From: Arthrobacter rhizosphaerae
GTDB lineage: Bacteria > Actinomycetota > Actinomycetes > Actinomycetales > Micrococcaceae
Assembly: GCF_023062595.1 (NCBI RefSeq)
Contig: NZ_JALLAN010000010.1
Span: 124,001 to 188,000 of the forward strand
Reading direction: 5' to 3'
Length of the DNA: 64,000 nt
This document shows positions 30,892 through 39,928 of the stretch, piece after piece. Numbering within the stretch: the first letter of the stretch is position 1; every line of letters begins with the position of its first letter. The notes under the pieces are model-generated. The model was not told where the DNA came from. It searched no databases and saw only the letters and a list, made by a program, of their open reading frames with translations. Both the position numbers and the translations under genes were made by a program.

Positions 30892-31621
30892 GAATTCCAG
30901 CCCCGAAACTACCAAACGGCTGAGGCGGCGCCGCAAGCTGCTGATCTGGTCTGTGGTTCCTGTCCTCCTTGTTATTCTTACCGCGGCAAAAATATTCAGT
31001 CTCGGAATCCTGGCCGACACCGCAGCGGACGGTTTTGACCGAGGCGACTCTGCGGTTGTCTCCTCCGCTGCTTCGAGGTTGGCGTTCGCCAACATTTTCG
31101 AGCCTCATAAGGCCTTCTTTGCCGCCGGAGACGCCTTGGTGCTCGAGCAGGACTATGCAGGTGCGCGCGGGAGGTTCGAGGAAGCGCTGGCAGCAGCTCC
31201 GGCGTCGGACGATTGCAGGATCAGAGTGAACCTGGTGCTGACCATCGAGGCGCTCGGTGACTCGGCGCTGGAGTCAGGCGATAACTCGGAAGCTGCTCGC
31301 CTCTTTGCAGAAGGGCTCGCCCTGATCAAACAAGCACCACCGGAATGTTTTCCGGAGTCCCCAAGTGCGCAGGGTAGCGAAGGTGAGAAGCTCAATCGCG
31401 CCGACGCACGCCTGAAGCAGAAATCCGGGCAGAGCTCACAGCAGCAACCGGAGCAAGGTGACGACGGTGAAGGGCAGCCTGAGCCTTCCGATGAGGCCAG
31501 GCAGAGCCAGCTCCAAAAGCTCGAGCAAAGCGGTAAGGCAGCCCAGCAGGAACGCAACACAGGCCGGCAACGGGACGAATATCTCGACACCGACGGAGCC
31601 GGTACAGACCGGCCGTGGTGA
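30881..31621 (+). CDS. TPR membrane protein (BatC-like)
   Basis: 246 residues from GTG 30881, overlapping the previous gene by 11 bases. A basic N-terminus (KRLRRRRK) and a membrane helix (about 21-40) precede a short TPR-like region (ALVLEQDYAGARGRFEEAL, then GDSALESGDNSEAARLFAEG) and a Gln/Glu/Asp-rich tail (SGQSSQQQPEQGDDGEGQ). TPR followed by a charged Gln-rich tail is how BatC proteins look. It is the last gene of the operon; no BatD follows. Confidence 0.75.
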   Translation: MRDRNSSPETTKRLRRRRKLLIWSVVPVLLVILTAAKIFSLGILADTAADGFDRGDSAVVSSAASRLAFANIFEPHKAFFAAGDALVLEQDYAGARGRFEEALAAAPASDDCRIRVNLVLTIEALGDSALESGDNSEAARLFAEGLALIKQAPPECFPESPSAQGSEGEKLNRADARLKQKSGQSSQQQPEQGDDGEGQPEPSDEARQSQLQKLEQSGKAAQQERNTGRQRDEYLDTDGAGTDRPW

Positions 31622-31781
31622 GATATGGTTTGCAGCCGCCAGCGGAAGAAGTCCGACATGACCCCTGAGGCTGCTCCGGTCGAAGATTCTTCTGCTTCCC
31701 ACGTCAACTGACCGTAAAACTGCGTCTTAATTCGGAGGCTAACTTGAAGCCATCCGGTATGGCCCATAGAGTTCTATACAA

Positions 31782-31873
31782 GTTACCGAGGTAACGTGTC
31801 AGCGATCCTCCGCAGTGCCCGTCGCAAATGCGGCGTGTGAGGAGGGTGTGGGTGCCCCCATGTGGGCCTGACA
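31782..31873 (+). ncRNA. Predicted structured leader upstream of metF-metE
   Basis: A 14-bp palindrome GTTACCGAGGTAAC (31782-31795) is followed by a nested set of pairings: outer stem TGTCAG 31797-31802 with CTGACA 31868-31873, inner stem CCTCC 31807-31811 with GGAGG 31841-31845, and inside it CGTCGC 31820-31825 with GCGGCG 31830-31835 closing an AAAT loop. The result is a multi-branched element. It does not match the SAM-I, SAM-IV, SAH or cobalamin riboswitch consensus I know. The whole gap 31622-32041 has no convincing gene. Drawn by eye. Confidence 0.4.
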
Positions 31874-32041
31874 TTTGCTCACGGAGAACTTCCTTCCAGG
31901 CGTAACAGTCGCGGCTGCGTCCTGCGGGAGTTCCTTCGTGTTCCCCAAACTCCATTCATTGACGGCACTGCCGTACTGGTATCGGGCTTTCCAGCCACAG
32001 GACCGGACGACGTATCACCAATGTCAAAGCCAAGGACGCAA

Positions 32042-33010
32042 ATGTCACCACCAAGCCTTATTGAGGCACATTCAAATCTTTCGGAAACCGCGCCGGTGGC
32101 GCTCTCCTATGAGCTCTTCCCGCCCCGGTCGCCCGCTGCCGCCGAGTCGCTGTGGACCACCATCGGAGAGCTGGAGTCCACGGACCCCGACTACGTCTCC
32201 GTGACCTACGGGGCCAGCGGCTCCAACCGGGACACCGCCGTCGAACTGATCAACCGGCTCATCCTCGAAACCACGCTCCGCCCGTTGGCGCACCTGACCT
32301 GCGTGGGCAACACGCCCGAGGAGCTTGCCGGGATCATCGGTGAACTGCTCGACGTCGGCGTCCGCGGCATCCTGGCCCTCCGGGGAGACGAGCCCAAGGA
32401 CGGCGCTGCACCGGCAAGCGGTTCCCTTCGGTATGCCCAGGACCTCATCGAACTGATCCGCCGGGTGGAGCAGCGGCGTTCTGCCCTGCTCTGTGCAGGC
32501 AAGGTGGCTGTTGGCGTCGCTGCCTACCCCACACGGCATCCGGAATCACCGAACGAGGCCCACGACGTCGAGGTGCTGCTGGCCAAGCAGCGATCAGGGG
32601 CCGATTTCGCTATTACCCAGGTGTTCTTCCACTCTGAGCAGTACGCGGACCTGATGACAAGGGCACGGCGCGCCGGTGTAACCATCCCCATCATCCCCGG
32701 CGTTATGCCGCTGACGAGCCTCCGCCGTGTCACGCGGCTCGGCGAGCTTGCGGGTGTCGCACCGGATCCACGGCTGATGGAACGCCTTGCGGCCGCGGAC
32801 AACGACATCGAGCGCCGACGGATTGGTGTGGCTGCCACAGTAGACCTCGCCAATGCTGCCCTGGACGCCGGTGCTCCTGGCATCCACCTCTACACCTTCA
32901 ACGAGCATGCGTGCGCTCTCGACGTTCTCGACAAGCTGGCCTTGCCGCGCCCGGCACGTCCGGCCAGCAGGCTAAGTGCCATCGCCCGCCGGCAGGTTCT
33001 TGCCAGCTGA
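32042..33010 (+). CDS. metF: Methylenetetrahydrofolate reductase
   Basis: Reduces 5,10-methylene-THF to 5-methyl-THF, the methyl donor for methionine. A TIM-barrel flavoprotein of 322 residues: the catalytic Glu lies in SYELFPPRS near the N-terminus, and FAD-binding blocks include THLTCVG-like AHLTCVGNT and LALRGDEPK. ATG 32042 is chosen because AAGGA lies at 32032-32036; an in-frame ATG at 32021 lacks a good site, and the frame is open back to 31862. It feeds the metE enzyme encoded 107 bases downstream. Confidence 0.95.
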   Translation: MSPPSLIEAHSNLSETAPVALSYELFPPRSPAAAESLWTTIGELESTDPDYVSVTYGASGSNRDTAVELINRLILETTLRPLAHLTCVGNTPEELAGIIGELLDVGVRGILALRGDEPKDGAAPASGSLRYAQDLIELIRRVEQRRSALLCAGKVAVGVAAYPTRHPESPNEAHDVEVLLAKQRSGADFAITQVFFHSEQYADLMTRARRAGVTIPIIPGVMPLTSLRRVTRLGELAGVAPDPRLMERLAAADNDIERRRIGVAATVDLANAALDAGAPGIHLYTFNEHACALDVLDKLALPRPARPASRLSAIARRQVLAS

Positions 33011-33117
33011 ATACCCGCTGGCACCTGACGGATCAACACGTCGGCTGACGGGTGAACACCCGTCTGCGTTTGAATACCATCCAAGAATTTGACCAACACA
33101 TTTCAAGGAATCCTCAC

Positions 33118-35460
33118 ATGACTGAACAGACTGCCACCGCAGCCACAGCTTTCCCGTCCGCCTCCATCCTCGGCTACCCGCGCATCGGCCGCCGCCGCGA
33201 ACTGAAGAAGGCCATTGAGGCCTATTGGGCCGGCAAAATTGATGCCTCTGCCCTCGACACCGCAGCCAAGGAGATCCAGCTGGGTACGGCCAAGCGCCTT
33301 CAGGGCCTGGGCCTGACCGAGGCCGCCGCCATTCCGGGCACGTTCTCGTACTACGACCAGGTGCTCGACGCCGCTGCCCACCTCGGCGCCGTACCGGCAC
33401 GTTTCGGTCAGCTCCTCAACGCCGACGGCCAGCTGGACATCGACGGCTACTTCACTCTTGCCCGCGGGAACAAGGAACAGCAGCCGCTGGAAATGACCAA
33501 GTGGTTCGACACCAACTACCACTACCTCGTGCCTGAAATCGGCCCGGAGACCAACTTCGCCCTGACCTCCAACCGCATCGTTGAAGAGTTCGAGTACGCC
33601 CTGGCCAACGGCGTCGAAACCCGCCCGTACATTGTGGGCCCGGTCACCTTCCTGCTGCTCAGCAAGGCTTCCGACGACGCCCCTGCCGGCTTCAGCCCGC
33701 TGTCGCGTCTAGAGGACGTCCTGCCGGTTTACACTGCCCTGCTGGAGAAGCTGGCTGCTGCCGGTGCCAGCTGGGTCCAGCTTGACGAACCCTCCCTGGT
33801 GGTTGACCAGGACACCTCCGCCGAGGAGATCCAGGCCGCCGTCGCCCGCTCCTACGAGGTCCTTTCCGCGGCCGCCAACCGCCCGCAGCTGTTCGTCTCC
33901 ACCCCCTACGGTGCCCTCAGCGGCCAGTTCGCAACGCTTGCCGCCACCGAAATCGATGCCCTGCACATTGACGCCTTCAAGGGTGCGGTTCCGTCCGCCG
34001 AAGAGCTCGCCGCCCTGGGCAGCAAGACCCTCGTTGCCGGCGTCGTGGACGGCCACAACATCTGGCGCAACGACCTCCAAGCCTCGGCAGACAAGATCGC
34101 CGAGCTGAAGAAGTCGGTAGCCAAGCTCGCCATCAGCACCTCCACTTCCACCCAGCACGTCCCGCACGACGTCGAGGAAGAGGCCCAGCTGTCCGAACAG
34201 CTCCGCAGCTGGCTGGCGTTCGCGGACCAGAAGGCAGTCGAGGTTGTTACGCTTGCCGGCCTGCTGACCGATGCCGCTGCTGTTCAGCCCGCCATCGACG
34301 AAGCCACCCGCGTCATTGCTTCCCGCGCCGAAGCCGAAGGCGTCCGCCGCGCAGACGTCCGTGCCCGCACCGCAGCCCTGACTCCGGCTGACTTCAACCG
34401 CTCCGAGTACTCGGTCCGCGAAGCAGCCCAGGAAGAGGCCCTGCACCTGCCGCCGCTGCCCACCACCACCATCGGCTCGTTCCCGCAAACGTCCGAAATC
34501 CGGTCGGCCCGCGCCCGCAACAACAAGGGCGACCTCACCAACGAGCAGTACGAGCAGCTCATGAAGGACGAGATCAAGCGCGTTGTGGAGCTCCAGGAAG
34601 AGCTCGGCTACGACGTCCTGGTGCACGGTGAGCCCGAGCGCAACGACATGGTCCAGTACTTCGCCGAGAACCTCGAAGGCTTCGACGTCACGGTCCACGG
34701 CTGGGTCCAGTCCTACGGCTCACGCTGCACCCGTCCGTCCATCCTGTGGGGCGATGTCACCCGCAGCGCCCCCATCACGGTGGAATGGGCCAAGTACGCG
34801 CAGTCCCTGACCAGCAAGCCCATGAAGGGCATGCTCACCGGTCCGGTCACCATCCTGGCCTGGTCCTTCGTTCGCGATGACCAGCCGCTGGGCGAGACCG
34901 CCAACCAGGTTGGCCTGGCACTCCGCGACGAGATCGCCGACCTCGAAGCTGCAGGCATCAAGGTCATCCAGGTGGACGAGCCCGCACTGCGTGAGCTCCT
35001 GCCGCTGCGCAAGGCAGACCAGGCCGCTTACCTTGACTGGTCCGTGAACTCGTTCCGCCTCTCCACTGCCGGTGCAGCGGATGCAACGCAGATCCACACC
35101 CACCTGTGCTACTCGGAGTTCGGCGCCATCATCGATGCCATCGATGGCCTGGACGCGGACGTCACCTCCATCGAGGCTGCCCGCTCACGTATGGAGGTCG
35201 TCCATGACCTCGAGTCCCACGGTTTCGGCCGCGGCGTTGGCCCGGGCGTCTACGACATCCACTCGCCCCGCGTTCCGGGCAAGCAGGAAGTCACCGAACT
35301 GCTCAGCACCGCTGTCAAGCATGTCCCGTCACGCCAGCTCTGGGTCAACCCGGACTGTGGCCTGAAGACCCGCGGTTACGCCGAGACTGAAGAGTCCCTG
35401 CGCAACCTGGTTGAGGCCACCAAGACGGTTCGCGCCGAACTGCTGGAAACCGCCAAGTAG
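33118..35460 (+). CDS. metE: Cobalamin-independent methionine synthase
   Basis: Transfers the methyl group of 5-methyl-THF-polyglutamate to homocysteine without B12. 780 residues, normal length, from ATG 33118 with AAGGAA upstream. Two TIM barrels: an N-terminal evolved barrel (GYPRIGRRRELKKA) and a C-terminal catalytic barrel with zinc ligands in HTHLCYSEF (His and Cys), IEAARS (Glu) and NPDCGLKTR (Cys). With metF it forms the methyl-transfer module; the C-terminal stop is followed by a long hairpin. Confidence 0.97.
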   Translation: MTEQTATAATAFPSASILGYPRIGRRRELKKAIEAYWAGKIDASALDTAAKEIQLGTAKRLQGLGLTEAAAIPGTFSYYDQVLDAAAHLGAVPARFGQLLNADGQLDIDGYFTLARGNKEQQPLEMTKWFDTNYHYLVPEIGPETNFALTSNRIVEEFEYALANGVETRPYIVGPVTFLLLSKASDDAPAGFSPLSRLEDVLPVYTALLEKLAAAGASWVQLDEPSLVVDQDTSAEEIQAAVARSYEVLSAAANRPQLFVSTPYGALSGQFATLAATEIDALHIDAFKGAVPSAEELAALGSKTLVAGVVDGHNIWRNDLQASADKIAELKKSVAKLAISTSTSTQHVPHDVEEEAQLSEQLRSWLAFADQKAVEVVTLAGLLTDAAAVQPAIDEATRVIASRAEAEGVRRADVRARTAALTPADFNRSEYSVREAAQEEALHLPPLPTTTIGSFPQTSEIRSARARNNKGDLTNEQYEQLMKDEIKRVVELQEELGYDVLVHGEPERNDMVQYFAENLEGFDVTVHGWVQSYGSRCTRPSILWGDVTRSAPITVEWAKYAQSLTSKPMKGMLTGPVTILAWSFVRDDQPLGETANQVGLALRDEIADLEAAGIKVIQVDEPALRELLPLRKADQAAYLDWSVNSFRLSTAGAADATQIHTHLCYSEFGAIIDAIDGLDADVTSIEAARSRMEVVHDLESHGFGRGVGPGVYDIHSPRVPGKQEVTELLSTAVKHVPSRQLWVNPDCGLKTRGYAETEESLRNLVEATKTVRAELLETAK

Positions 35461-35474
35461 TAACTGGCTAAATG

Positions 35475-35516
35475 CGACGCCGGCCGGTCACCGTTAATGG
35501 TGACCGGCCGGCGTCG
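35475..35516. terminator. Bidirectional hairpin after metE
   Basis: Perfect 18-bp inverted repeat (35475-35492 with 35499-35516, core CCGGCCGGTCACC) with a 6-nt loop GTTAAT, between convergent metE and the DUF2004 gene. No T-run follows on either strand. Confidence 0.82.
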
Positions 35517-35541
35517 TACGTTAAAGCGTGTCTGGTTGAGG

Positions 35542-36048
35542 TCAGGACTCCCACACGATCTCGTCGTCCACAACGCCGTCTTCATCCGCCGAGGCAACCA
35601 GGACTTCATCAGTGAAGTGCTGGCCGAGGGTGAAATCGAGGACGAAATAACGCTCGGGCTGCCCGGGATAAATCCCGACATGGCCCAGTTTCAGGGCCTT
35701 CAGGAAAACGGCGCTGGTTAGCTCGCTCTTATCCGAGACGCCGAACACTTTCTGGAGGTGCTCCGCTTTGAGTGCGTTGCTGTGGAACCGGAGGTATTCC
35801 TGGGGGCTGGTTCCCTCTTGCTCGAGTTCGATGGCGATCATGTCCCGCACCTCGTCAACGAGCTCGGGAAGGAAGCGCAGCCGGTAGTCCACCTTGTGCA
35901 TGGCGGCTTCGTCGAAATGGTCATGTGCGTTGATGTTCAGGTCCAGCTCAAGGGTCTGACCCGCCAGCTCGTGTCTGGCCGCGATGTTGTGATCCCGGCC
36001 GTGATTGAGTTCAATCTCACCAAAGTGCTGGCTCGCTACCTTGTTCAT
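35542..36048 (-). CDS. DUF2004 domain protein
   Basis: 168 residues from ATG 36048. Family-like stretches are the N-terminal FGEIELNHGRD and LDLNINAHDHFDEAAM, the central DEVRDMIAIELEQEG and an acidic C-terminus. Soluble, no signal peptide, function unknown. The open frame upstream of 36048 is a shadow of the LysR gene, whose stop is 47 bases away on the same strand. Confidence 0.75.
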   Translation of the reverse strand: MNKVASQHFGEIELNHGRDHNIAARHELAGQTLELDLNINAHDHFDEAAMHKVDYRLRFLPELVDEVRDMIAIELEQEGTSPQEYLRFHSNALKAEHLQKVFGVSDKSELTSAVFLKALKLGHVGIYPGQPERYFVLDFTLGQHFTDEVLVASADEDGVVDDEIVWES

Positions 36049-36094
36049 GACTTCAACATAGTCCCCAAAAGCCCCGTATTTCCAGCATCCGGGA

Positions 36095-37012
36095 TTATTT
36101 CCCCTTCGAGCCCAGGTTGGTGAGTGTTTCAGCCAGAAGATCCACGAACAGCTGGACGCGGGCGGTCTTCTTTTCGTTGAACAACAGGGCAAAGACGTTA
36201 CGGGCCAGCCGAATTTCAGGGACGTCCAGTACGACGACGCCGGGTGGCTGGCGCAGGAGGGCGAGCTCGGGTACAAGTGCCGCGCCGAGTCCTGCAGCTG
36301 CCATCTCCAGGCTTGCGTGGAAGTCGTCGCTGTAGGCCACCACCCTGGGATGCAGGTTGCAGCTGGCGAACAGCCGCTCAATCACTGTGGCGTCGCTGGT
36401 TCCCGGGTGGTGTACGATCCAAGGCATTTCGGACAGGTGATCGGCGGCCATTTTCGCGTCAGTGCGGATTCCCCAGGCAGCAGGGAGCACAACCCTGAAG
36501 TTGTCGTCACCGATCCATTGGCGGTTCAAGGTGTGAGGCCAGGCCAGCCCGGACTGACCCACCTGATAGACAAGAGCAAGGTCCAGCTCGCCGCCAGTCC
36601 GCAGGCCCTGAATGGTCTGGGACGGTTCTGCCACCGAGACGCGCAGATCGATGCCGAGGTCTTTCCAGGCCGGCTTCTGCAGGATCTTGGGGAGAACGTA
36701 CGTGGCCAGGCTGGGGAAGATGCCCAGCCTCAGCTCCTGGCTCGTGACATCGTGCGTTCGGGTGGCTGCCGCCATGAGAGCTTCAATGTCGGTCAGCACT
36801 TTGGAAGCATGCCGGGTCATCACCACAGCAGCCTCCGTGGGCAGGATGCTCTTCGCTGAACGATGGAACAGATCCACCCCCGTGTCACGCTCCAGGGCGG
36901 ACATTTGTTGTGAGACAGCGGACGCTGTATAGCCCAGGCGGGTGGCGGCCGCTGCAAAGGATCCCAGCCGAACCACTTCGACCAGGGTTCGGAGGTGAAC
37001 GGGGTTGACCAT
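36095..37012 (-). CDS. LysR-family transcriptional regulator
   Basis: 305 residues. N-terminal winged helix (HLRTLVEVVRLGSFAAAATR and GYTASAVSQQMSALE) and a C-terminal LysR substrate domain (about 90-295). The effector and target are unknown; the gene is not divergent from an obvious target, and the DUF2004 gene follows it. Ribokinase lies upstream, 87 bases away in the same direction. Confidence 0.9.
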   Translation of the reverse strand: MVNPVHLRTLVEVVRLGSFAAAATRLGYTASAVSQQMSALERDTGVDLFHRSAKSILPTEAAVVMTRHASKVLTDIEALMAAATRTHDVTSQELRLGIFPSLATYVLPKILQKPAWKDLGIDLRVSVAEPSQTIQGLRTGGELDLALVYQVGQSGLAWPHTLNRQWIGDDNFRVVLPAAWGIRTDAKMAADHLSEMPWIVHHPGTSDATVIERLFASCNLHPRVVAYSDDFHASLEMAAAGLGAALVPELALLRQPPGVVVLDVPEIRLARNVFALLFNEKKTARVQLFVDLLAETLTNLGSKGK

Positions 37013-37099
37013 CAGAAGTCCTTTCCTTGACGGCGTACTTGCAACAGCCTTGCTGATGCATCGGCCCGTCCGAACATCTTAGTTCAAAGAGGAGTCGAG

Positions 37100-38065
37100 T
37101 CAGCTCAGAGCAGGTGCATTCCCCGAACGCCAGGGATAGGACTCCTGTGCGCCGTATGAGATCACCGATTGTGCGGCGACGGCCACTGCCAGTTCCGCAG
37201 CTGCGTGCAGCGTCAGGCCTTCAGCCAGTCCGGCAGCCACGGCGCCCACAAAAGCATCGCCTGCGCCCGTGGTATCCACTGCATCCACGGCAACCGGCGG
37301 AACGTGGACCGAGCCTTCCGACCTACCGACGACTGCCCCGCGGGCGCCCAGCGTGACGATGGCGGAAGGAATGCCGCTGGAAACCAGTGAGTCCGCCAGG
37401 GCCACCCCAATGCGCACGGCATCGTCGTCGTCGTCCATTTCATGCCCTGCTTGGATTTTTGTTTCCTTCGAGAGCAACCGCAAGGCCTCAACGGCCTCAT
37501 GTTCGTTGACGATCAGCACGTCGACCGACCGGATGCTTTCGGCAGGAAGGGGAATCACCGGGGCAAGATTTAAAACAACCAGGACTCCCGTGCCGCGCAA
37601 TTCCCGGAGGGCGAAATCCGTGGTGGCAAGGGGCAGCTCACCCTGGAGCACAACAACGTCGCAAGAGCGCAGGCGGGGAAGTGCCACCGAAACCGCTGAG
37701 GCATCCACGTGCTGATTGGCCCCGGGAATCACCACGATGCTGTTCTCGGCGTTACGGTCAACGCTCACCACCGCCAACCCGGTGGGGCCTCCAGCAGTAG
37801 CTACCAGATCCAGGCTGACTCCACTTTTATGGAGCAGTCTCGTTGCTTCTGCGGCGTTGGCATCACTGCCGACCGCACCGACCATCAGCACGCTTGCGCC
37901 TTGACGCGCAGCAGCGACCGCCTGGTTGGCGCCTTTGCCGCCTGGCGAAAGCGTGCCGCCAGTGCCCAGGACGGTTTCACCCGCGGCCGGGAGGCGATCA
38001 ACCATCAGCAAGAGGTCGACATTGATGGAGCCGATAACGGCAACAGTTCCCCGGGCAGGTGCCAT
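37100..38065 (-). CDS. rbsK: PfkB-family sugar kinase, ribokinase-like
   Basis: 321 residues. PfkB signature 1 is GGKGANQAVAAARQG (about residues 42-56) and signature 2 DTTGAGDAF (about 264-272) carries the catalytic Asp. The NIDL-like opening GSINVDLL is typical of ribokinase, which phosphorylates ribose at O5. No ribose transporter adjoins it, so another nucleoside or sugar substrate is possible. It lies 38 bases after the RibD-like gene on the same strand. Confidence 0.85.
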   Translation of the reverse strand: MAPARGTVAVIGSINVDLLLMVDRLPAAGETVLGTGGTLSPGGKGANQAVAAARQGASVLMVGAVGSDANAAEATRLLHKSGVSLDLVATAGGPTGLAVVSVDRNAENSIVVIPGANQHVDASAVSVALPRLRSCDVVVLQGELPLATTDFALRELRGTGVLVVLNLAPVIPLPAESIRSVDVLIVNEHEAVEALRLLSKETKIQAGHEMDDDDDAVRIGVALADSLVSSGIPSAIVTLGARGAVVGRSEGSVHVPPVAVDAVDTTGAGDAFVGAVAAGLAEGLTLHAAAELAVAVAAQSVISYGAQESYPWRSGNAPALS

Positions 38066-38103
38066 GATTTTCCTTTCGTGCGCCGCGTTGCGGCGATCCC
38101 CGC

Positions 38104-38661
38104 TCAGGACCTGGTGCGGTACCTGAGATAGACCACGCCGCTGGCGAAGCGGCGCTCCTCCAGTAATTCGACCCCGAGACGGACGTCGTCGGGCAGGAAC
38201 TGCTTGCCCCCTCCAACGATCATCGGCGTGACGTAGACGCGGTACTCATCCACCAGCCCTGCCCTGATGGCATGGGAAGCAAGATCCGGGCCGGCAATAC
38301 CAATATCCCGGTCGGCCATTTCCTTCAGCTGCCGCACTGCTCCGGGGTCGAAGCCCCGCTCGATGCTGGTCCTGGTGCTGGACACAGCGTCGAGCGTGGT
38401 GGAGTAGACCACCTTATCTGCCTCCTTCCAGATCCGGGCGAACTCCCGTATGGCAGGGGGTTCGTCGGCGAGCGGAAGAGTCTCCCACCAGACCATCACC
38501 TCATACATCCGGCGCCCCAGAAGGAATGTGCCAATCAACCTTTCATTCGCGTTGATGAACGTGTGGACTTCATCGTCCGGAGCACTCCAGTCGAAGTTGC
38601 CTTCGCGGTCCTCGATGTAGCCGTCCAGGGACGTGATCCCGGTGTAGATCAATTTCGCCAT
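38104..38661 (-). CDS. Dihydrofolate reductase / RibD C-terminal fold protein
   Basis: 185 residues from ATG 38661 (the frame also has a GTG two codons earlier). The N-terminus KLIYTGITSLDGYIED and the block LLGRRMYEVMVWWE identify the RibD C-terminal/DHFR-like family, with the NADPH-binding IGIAGPDLASHAIRAGLVDEY (given here in part: GPDLASHAI). These proteins are NADPH-dependent reductases of unknown substrate; it is not the housekeeping DHFR. Confidence 0.85.
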   Translation of the reverse strand: MAKLIYTGITSLDGYIEDREGNFDWSAPDDEVHTFINANERLIGTFLLGRRMYEVMVWWETLPLADEPPAIREFARIWKEADKVVYSTTLDAVSSTRTSIERGFDPGAVRQLKEMADRDIGIAGPDLASHAIRAGLVDEYRVYVTPMIVGGGKQFLPDDVRLGVELLEERRFASGVVYLRYRTRS

Positions 38662-38835
38662 GGCCACTCGGCCTTCCCTATCCGTTGCAGCTGATCCGTT
38701 GCAGGCTGGTGTGCAGTTGGTTCGACCCTAGGTCAGGGCAAACGGCGGCGTCCAGATGCTTCAGGGGACGTGCCGCGACACGCCGTCCACGAGGCGACAC
38801 GCTGGGGTTTAAATGTGGCTAAGTACTCCACAGGG

Positions 38836-38900
38836 TGTGGATTAAGTCCGTCAAAACAGGAGAAATCCGGACATTTTGAAAGACCTTGCCTGTGGATTAA
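38836..38900. promoter_or_regulatory. Two DnaA-box-like repeats upstream of nrdHIEF
   Basis: TGTGGATTAA occurs twice in the same orientation, at 38836-38845 and 38891-38900, exactly 55 bases apart. The complement TAATCCACA differs from the DnaA-box consensus TTWTNCACA at one position. The surrounding intergenic region 38662-39131 carries no convincing gene. Binding is inference. Confidence 0.4.
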
Positions 38901-38958
38901 CGGTGCATTAAATGACATACTTGTAATACATCATCTTGGGGTTCCACGGAGGAACGTG

Positions 38959-38973
38959 CACTACATGTAGTAT
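38959..38973. promoter_or_regulatory. Candidate NrdR box upstream of nrdH
   Basis: CACTACATGTAGTAT contains the perfect palindrome CTACATGTAG at 38961-38970, similar to NrdR boxes upstream of ribonucleotide reductase genes. NrdR usually binds two boxes about three helical turns apart; a weaker partner, ATACATCATCTTG, lies at 38926-38938, 35 bases upstream. Confidence 0.5.
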
Positions 38974-39131
38974 CGACTTACTGATTGATCGGGGAATCAG
39001 CGAAGACAAGAAACTGGTTCAGTGTGGCTCAGGCAGCTTGAACCAGGGGCAGTAACGGACAAGGAATCCCAGTTCCGGTTGCGGCCTACGGATAACGAAG
39101 AGCTAAGAGTTCAACAAAGGGGACAGGGACC

Positions 39132-39377
39132 ATGACCGTTACGGTTTACACGAAACCGGCCTGTGTTCAGTGCAACGCGACTTACCGCGCGCTGGACAAG
39201 AAGGGCATCACATACCAGAGCGTCGACATCTCGCAGGATGCGGATGCCCTCGAGCGCCTGAAGGCCCTTGGCTACATGCAGGCACCAGTTGTGGTCACCG
39301 ACCAGGATCACTGGTCCGGCTTCCGTCCGGACAAGATCGAGGAACTGGCCATGCTGGCCACTTCCTCCGTCGCATAG
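39132..39377 (+). CDS. nrdH: Glutaredoxin-like NrdH
   Basis: 81-residue electron donor to class Ib ribonucleotide reductase. A thioredoxin fold with the redox pair C11-V-Q-C14 and the C-terminal SGFRPDKIEELA typical of NrdH. It starts with ATG behind GGGGACAGGGACC. First gene of nrdHIEF; probably controlled by NrdR from the palindrome about 160 bases upstream. Confidence 0.96.
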   Translation: MTVTVYTKPACVQCNATYRALDKKGITYQSVDISQDADALERLKALGYMQAPVVVTDQDHWSGFRPDKIEELAMLATSSVA

Positions 39378-39454
39378 GACCGGGGCTCAAACCCCGACCG
39401 CTGCGGCACCGAGACAGCCGCAGTACATGAACAAGCACAGGTGAGGTGACTCCC

Positions 39455-39928
39455 ATGGCAGCACTGGCAGTGGCCGATGCTCCGCTTGGGGCTCAGGCCA
39501 TCAACACCACGCACAGCGCATTGATCTATTTTTCCTCCACGTCGGAGAACACCAAGCGCTTCGTCGACAAGCTTGGACGGGATTCGGCGCGGATTCCGCT
39601 CTACGCGAGCGAGAGTCCTTTGGTCGCTACTGAGCCTTTTGTGCTGGTGCTGCCAACATACGGCGGGAGCGGGGGAGAGGGCTCGGTTCCCAAGCAGGTC
39701 ATCCGTTTCCTCAACAATCCGCAGAACAGGAAGCTGATCCGCGGGGTCATTGGCGCCGGAAACACGAATTTCGGGGACAACTACTGCATGGCCGGCGACA
39801 TCGTCGCGGCCAAATGCAAGGTCCCACACCTCTATCGATTTGAACTTATGGGGACGCCAGACGACGTCCGCCTGGTCAACCAAGGATTGGACAAGTTTTG
39901 GACACGACTGTCGCAGATACAGAAGTAA
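39455..39928 (+). CDS. nrdI: Flavodoxin-like NrdI
   Basis: An FMN protein that supplies the oxidant for assembling the dimanganese-tyrosyl radical cofactor of NrdF. 157 residues from ATG 39455 with GAGGTG at 39443; a GTG at 39446 is in frame. The FMN-phosphate loop is [11 protein letters not shown], followed by PTYGGSG and [10 protein letters not shown]. Its last 31 bases overlap nrdE. Confidence 0.95.
   Translation: MAALAVADAPLGAQAINTTHSALIYFSSTSENTKRFVDKLGRDSARIPLYASESPLVATEPFVLVLPTYGGSGGEGSVPKQVIRFLNNPQNRKLIRGVIGAGNTNFGDNYCMAGDIVAAKCKVPHLYRFELMGTPDDVRLVNQGLDKFWTRLSQIQK

Noticed and set aside
31782-31873. metF leader as a SAM-I, SAM-IV, SAH or cobalamin riboswitch
   Set aside because: None of the conserved core sequences of these classes could be found; kept only as an unassigned structured leader.
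38770-38970. 66-residue forward open frame before nrdH
   Set aside because: It covers the putative regulatory sites, has no ribosome site and no recognisable features.
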